From Phoronis ovalis (lineage: Eukaryota > Phoronida > Phoronidae): a stretch of 12,654 nt of DNA. Both the position numbers and the translations under genes were made by a program. The stretch lies in NCBI GenBank assembly GCA_028565635.1, contig JAOXYB010043304.1:1-12654 (forward strand), read 5' to 3'. Below, in pieces: positions 1 through 12,654 of this stretch. Numbering within the stretch: position 1 is the first letter of the stretch; each line of letters opens with the position of its first letter. The notes beneath the pieces were generated by a model. That model saw only the letters and a list, made by a program, of their open reading frames with translations. It searched no databases and was not told the DNA's origin.

Positions 1-125
1 CCCTAAAATTTCAAAAATTTGGATTGGGTTTGCTACCACAAGCTAAAATTTTGGATTGGGTTCCGCGGCACATCCCCCATAGTCAAAAAACCTTGAGTAC
101 CCCCCCGGGCTTTAGTTATACTCAG
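1..125. repeat. Repeat-like GC-richer patch, possible transposon remnant
   Basis: Two imperfect copies of a short unit lie here: aaatttggattgggtt at 15-30 and aaattttggattgggtt at 46-62. Each is preceded by ctaaaatt (3-10 and 43-50). They are followed by C-rich runs at about 73-78 and 101-107. The composition differs from the flanking AT-rich intron. The patch ends about 80 bases before the first coding segment. I do not recognise the family. Confidence 0.35.
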
Positions 126-201
126 CTTGTTATTTTTTTGTACTTGGTGTAAGCTCAGTGATTCCACTAATCGAGAAATTAATCATCTTTTTCATTTGTA
201 G

Positions 202-11174
<10,973 letters not shown>

Positions 11175-11587
11175 GTAGTTTGAGAAGTATTTTATTCACA
11201 TGCAGTTACTTTAAAGAAAAAAATTGTGATTACTAATGCTAGACATATTGAAGCACAACACAGCAAAAATATGTGCTTACAAGCATTAACAGCAAATGCT
11301 ATATCTTTTAAGTTTAAACACTATATAAGAGAACAATATCTGAAAATATATAGATCATCTTGTGGATTGAGTAAACCAAAACTTTGACTACTTGGAAGTC
11401 TGTCATTGACTTGGTCATTCAACCAGTTAGCAAGATGCTATAATCACAACTATTTAATATGTAACTTGGTAGTAAAAGTAAACAATATATAATGAATATT
11501 TGCAACAGTTCATGATGCACTTTGACACACACATTGTGCCTGGAAACACATGTTGGTGGTAGTAGAATATTTGCTTACTTTTATCAG

Positions 11588-11659
11588 CATCCGTTTGATG
11601 AACATGAGGTAACAAGAGCTCTACGGACACCACTATACATGAGGAAAAAATCACCAATG
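11588..11659 (+). CDS. Possible small cassette exon after C2D (uncertain)
   Basis: A good acceptor (tacttttatcag at 11587) is followed by 24 open codons, phase 0 in and out, with donor aatg/gtacta. A stronger donor inside it (catgag/gtaaca) would give a 21-base microexon, 11588-11608, encoding HPFDEHE. Both versions keep the frame set by E18. I know of no counterpart in vertebrate otoferlin, but the linker after C2D is variable. It could equally be chance. Confidence 0.25.
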
Positions 11660-12329
11660 GTACTAAATCTGTTGCCCTGTTATCTCATTCTGAATTTTTC
11701 AGTAACTCTATGCATGCACCTTGAATGTAACATTAATTTATCATCTACAGTTCCGTATTTGTACATGCACAGTCACGTTTTGACCATTCTAACTTGCTGT
11801 CAACCTGATTTCATTCTTTAGCACAACTGGCTCTATAAGCACACCAAGACCAACTACAACAACTTGCTAACATTCTTTTTCATTAATAAAGGAGAACATC
11901 CTCTTTGTCACATTTCTGCTGAATGTTCACTGCACTTGTGTATTAAAAATTATTGTCACTGTTACTGCTACAGAAAGTGTTATTTTTTGGTATAGTTTTG
12001 TGTTTTAGATTCCCAGCTATAAATGAAAAACTTAAGTTCCTTTCTATAATTTTTCTCAACATCTGGTAAAAGCCAAATTTAAATTGTAATTAATAAATAG
12101 TAAAATGTGTTAAAAAAATACCACTGATTTTATCTGTACTCCTATACATCTAGTAAGACACAAATACGTTTTATCAGAAATTATTGTTCAGAGTAACTTA
12201 TAATATTCACACTTTGTACTTTAAGTTAAATTTTAGCCAACTCAATGAAAGGATACAAACAATCAAAATAATTTGAAAATATACAACTCCAACATTCTAT
12301 ATCTGAGTAGATCATGTGACCTGTACAAT

Positions 12330-12530
12330 TGCCATTTTTGGTTAAAAATTTAAATTTTAAAACAAAAAATTCAAAAGAAAATAAGTCGAGAACCACTCAT
12401 AATGCAAGGTTAAAACTATGCCATATAAAGTTTACATGTATAGCTACAAAACAGTATCACAGATTTTTCAAATTTCACTTGATTAAACAAGAGGTCTGCG
12501 GGTGCAGACAGATGCCAATCATATGATGTA
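12330..12530. repeat. Possible dispersed repeat with a perfect hairpin
   Basis: gtctgc (12494-12499) and gcagac (12504-12509) pair perfectly around a gggt loop, in a locally GC-richer spot inside AT-rich sequence. The surrounding stretch has the feel of an interspersed element, but no terminal repeats or target duplication can be shown from the window alone. Confidence 0.25.
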
Positions 12531-12654
12531 GTTTCTTTTAGTTGTAAAGCCATCTTCTTATGTACAAGAGTTTTGAGGTTGATAATAGAGGGAAAATGTA
12601 AAATTTTTGGTTTGAAAGGAAAATAGGTGGTTTTGCTTTGTCTTTCCCGAAATG

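Larger units (their letters stand above)
11175..12654 (+). other. Final intron, open to the window end
   Basis: None of the conserved otoferlin sequence expected next (the segment leading to C2E) is visible in any plus-strand frame, so the next conserved exon lies beyond the window. Possible content: a small exon at 11588-11608 or 11588-11659, a GC-richer patch at 11821-11875, and a repeat-like tail with a hairpin at 12494-12509. Otherwise it is AT-rich and non-coding. Confidence 0.65.

Noticed and set aside
11522-11821. 99-codon plus-strand open frame as a gene of its own
   Set aside because: No family features and intron-like composition. Only the part from 11588 has splice-site support, and that is weak.
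12329-12526. 65-codon open frame near the right end
   Set aside because: Lys/Asn-rich translation of AT-rich sequence, in a repeat-like area, without splice support.

Overview
The window is a piece of an animal nuclear genome. It is AT-rich, and its only convincing gene is a chopped-up, intron-rich coding region on the plus strand. Nineteen coding segments, each with an AG acceptor, a GT donor and matching phase, join into about 931 codons of one protein. I recognise that protein as a ferlin of the otoferlin type (OTOF family). FerB runs straight into C2D with no DysF module, which separates it from dysferlin and myoferlin. Both ends of the gene lie outside the window: C2A is upstream, and C2E, C2F and the C-terminal membrane anchor are downstream. 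Intron sizes (about 0.1-1.1 kb), base composition and repeats suggest a marine invertebrate, perhaps a mollusc. That taxon is a guess.

Layout: 1-125 is repeat-like. 202-1411 encodes the linker between C2A and C2B (E1, E2). 1902-4020 encodes C2B (E3, E4, E5a/E5b). 4570-4726 is FerI (E6). 5372-6511 is C2C (E7-E9). 6818-7504 is a linker with an acidic stretch (E10, E11). 7836-8673 is FerA into FerB (E12-E14). 9814-10006 completes FerB (E15). 10181-11174 is C2D (E16-E18). From 11175 to the end lies an intron that does not close in the window, with one possible small exon.

The main discovery is a pair of tandem homologous exons, E5a (3180-3264) and E5b (3933-4020). Both encode the same piece of the protein, the end of C2B (third top loop) running into FerI, and both go from phase 0 to phase 1. 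The phases allow exactly one of them. Including both creates a stop after four codons, and skipping both creates a stop after ten. The intron between them carries an 18-bp stem-loop, a 16-bp palindrome and a TGCATG site, and a TGT cluster follows E5b. This looks like mutually exclusive splicing that swaps part of a membrane- or partner-binding surface of an otoferlin.

A second point of interest is the 1.1-kb intron before C2D. It holds a 66/67-bp tandem repeat, followed at once by a phased heat-shock-element-like array and a TATAAAAG box. This could be an internal promoter for a short C2D-onward form, or transposon debris.
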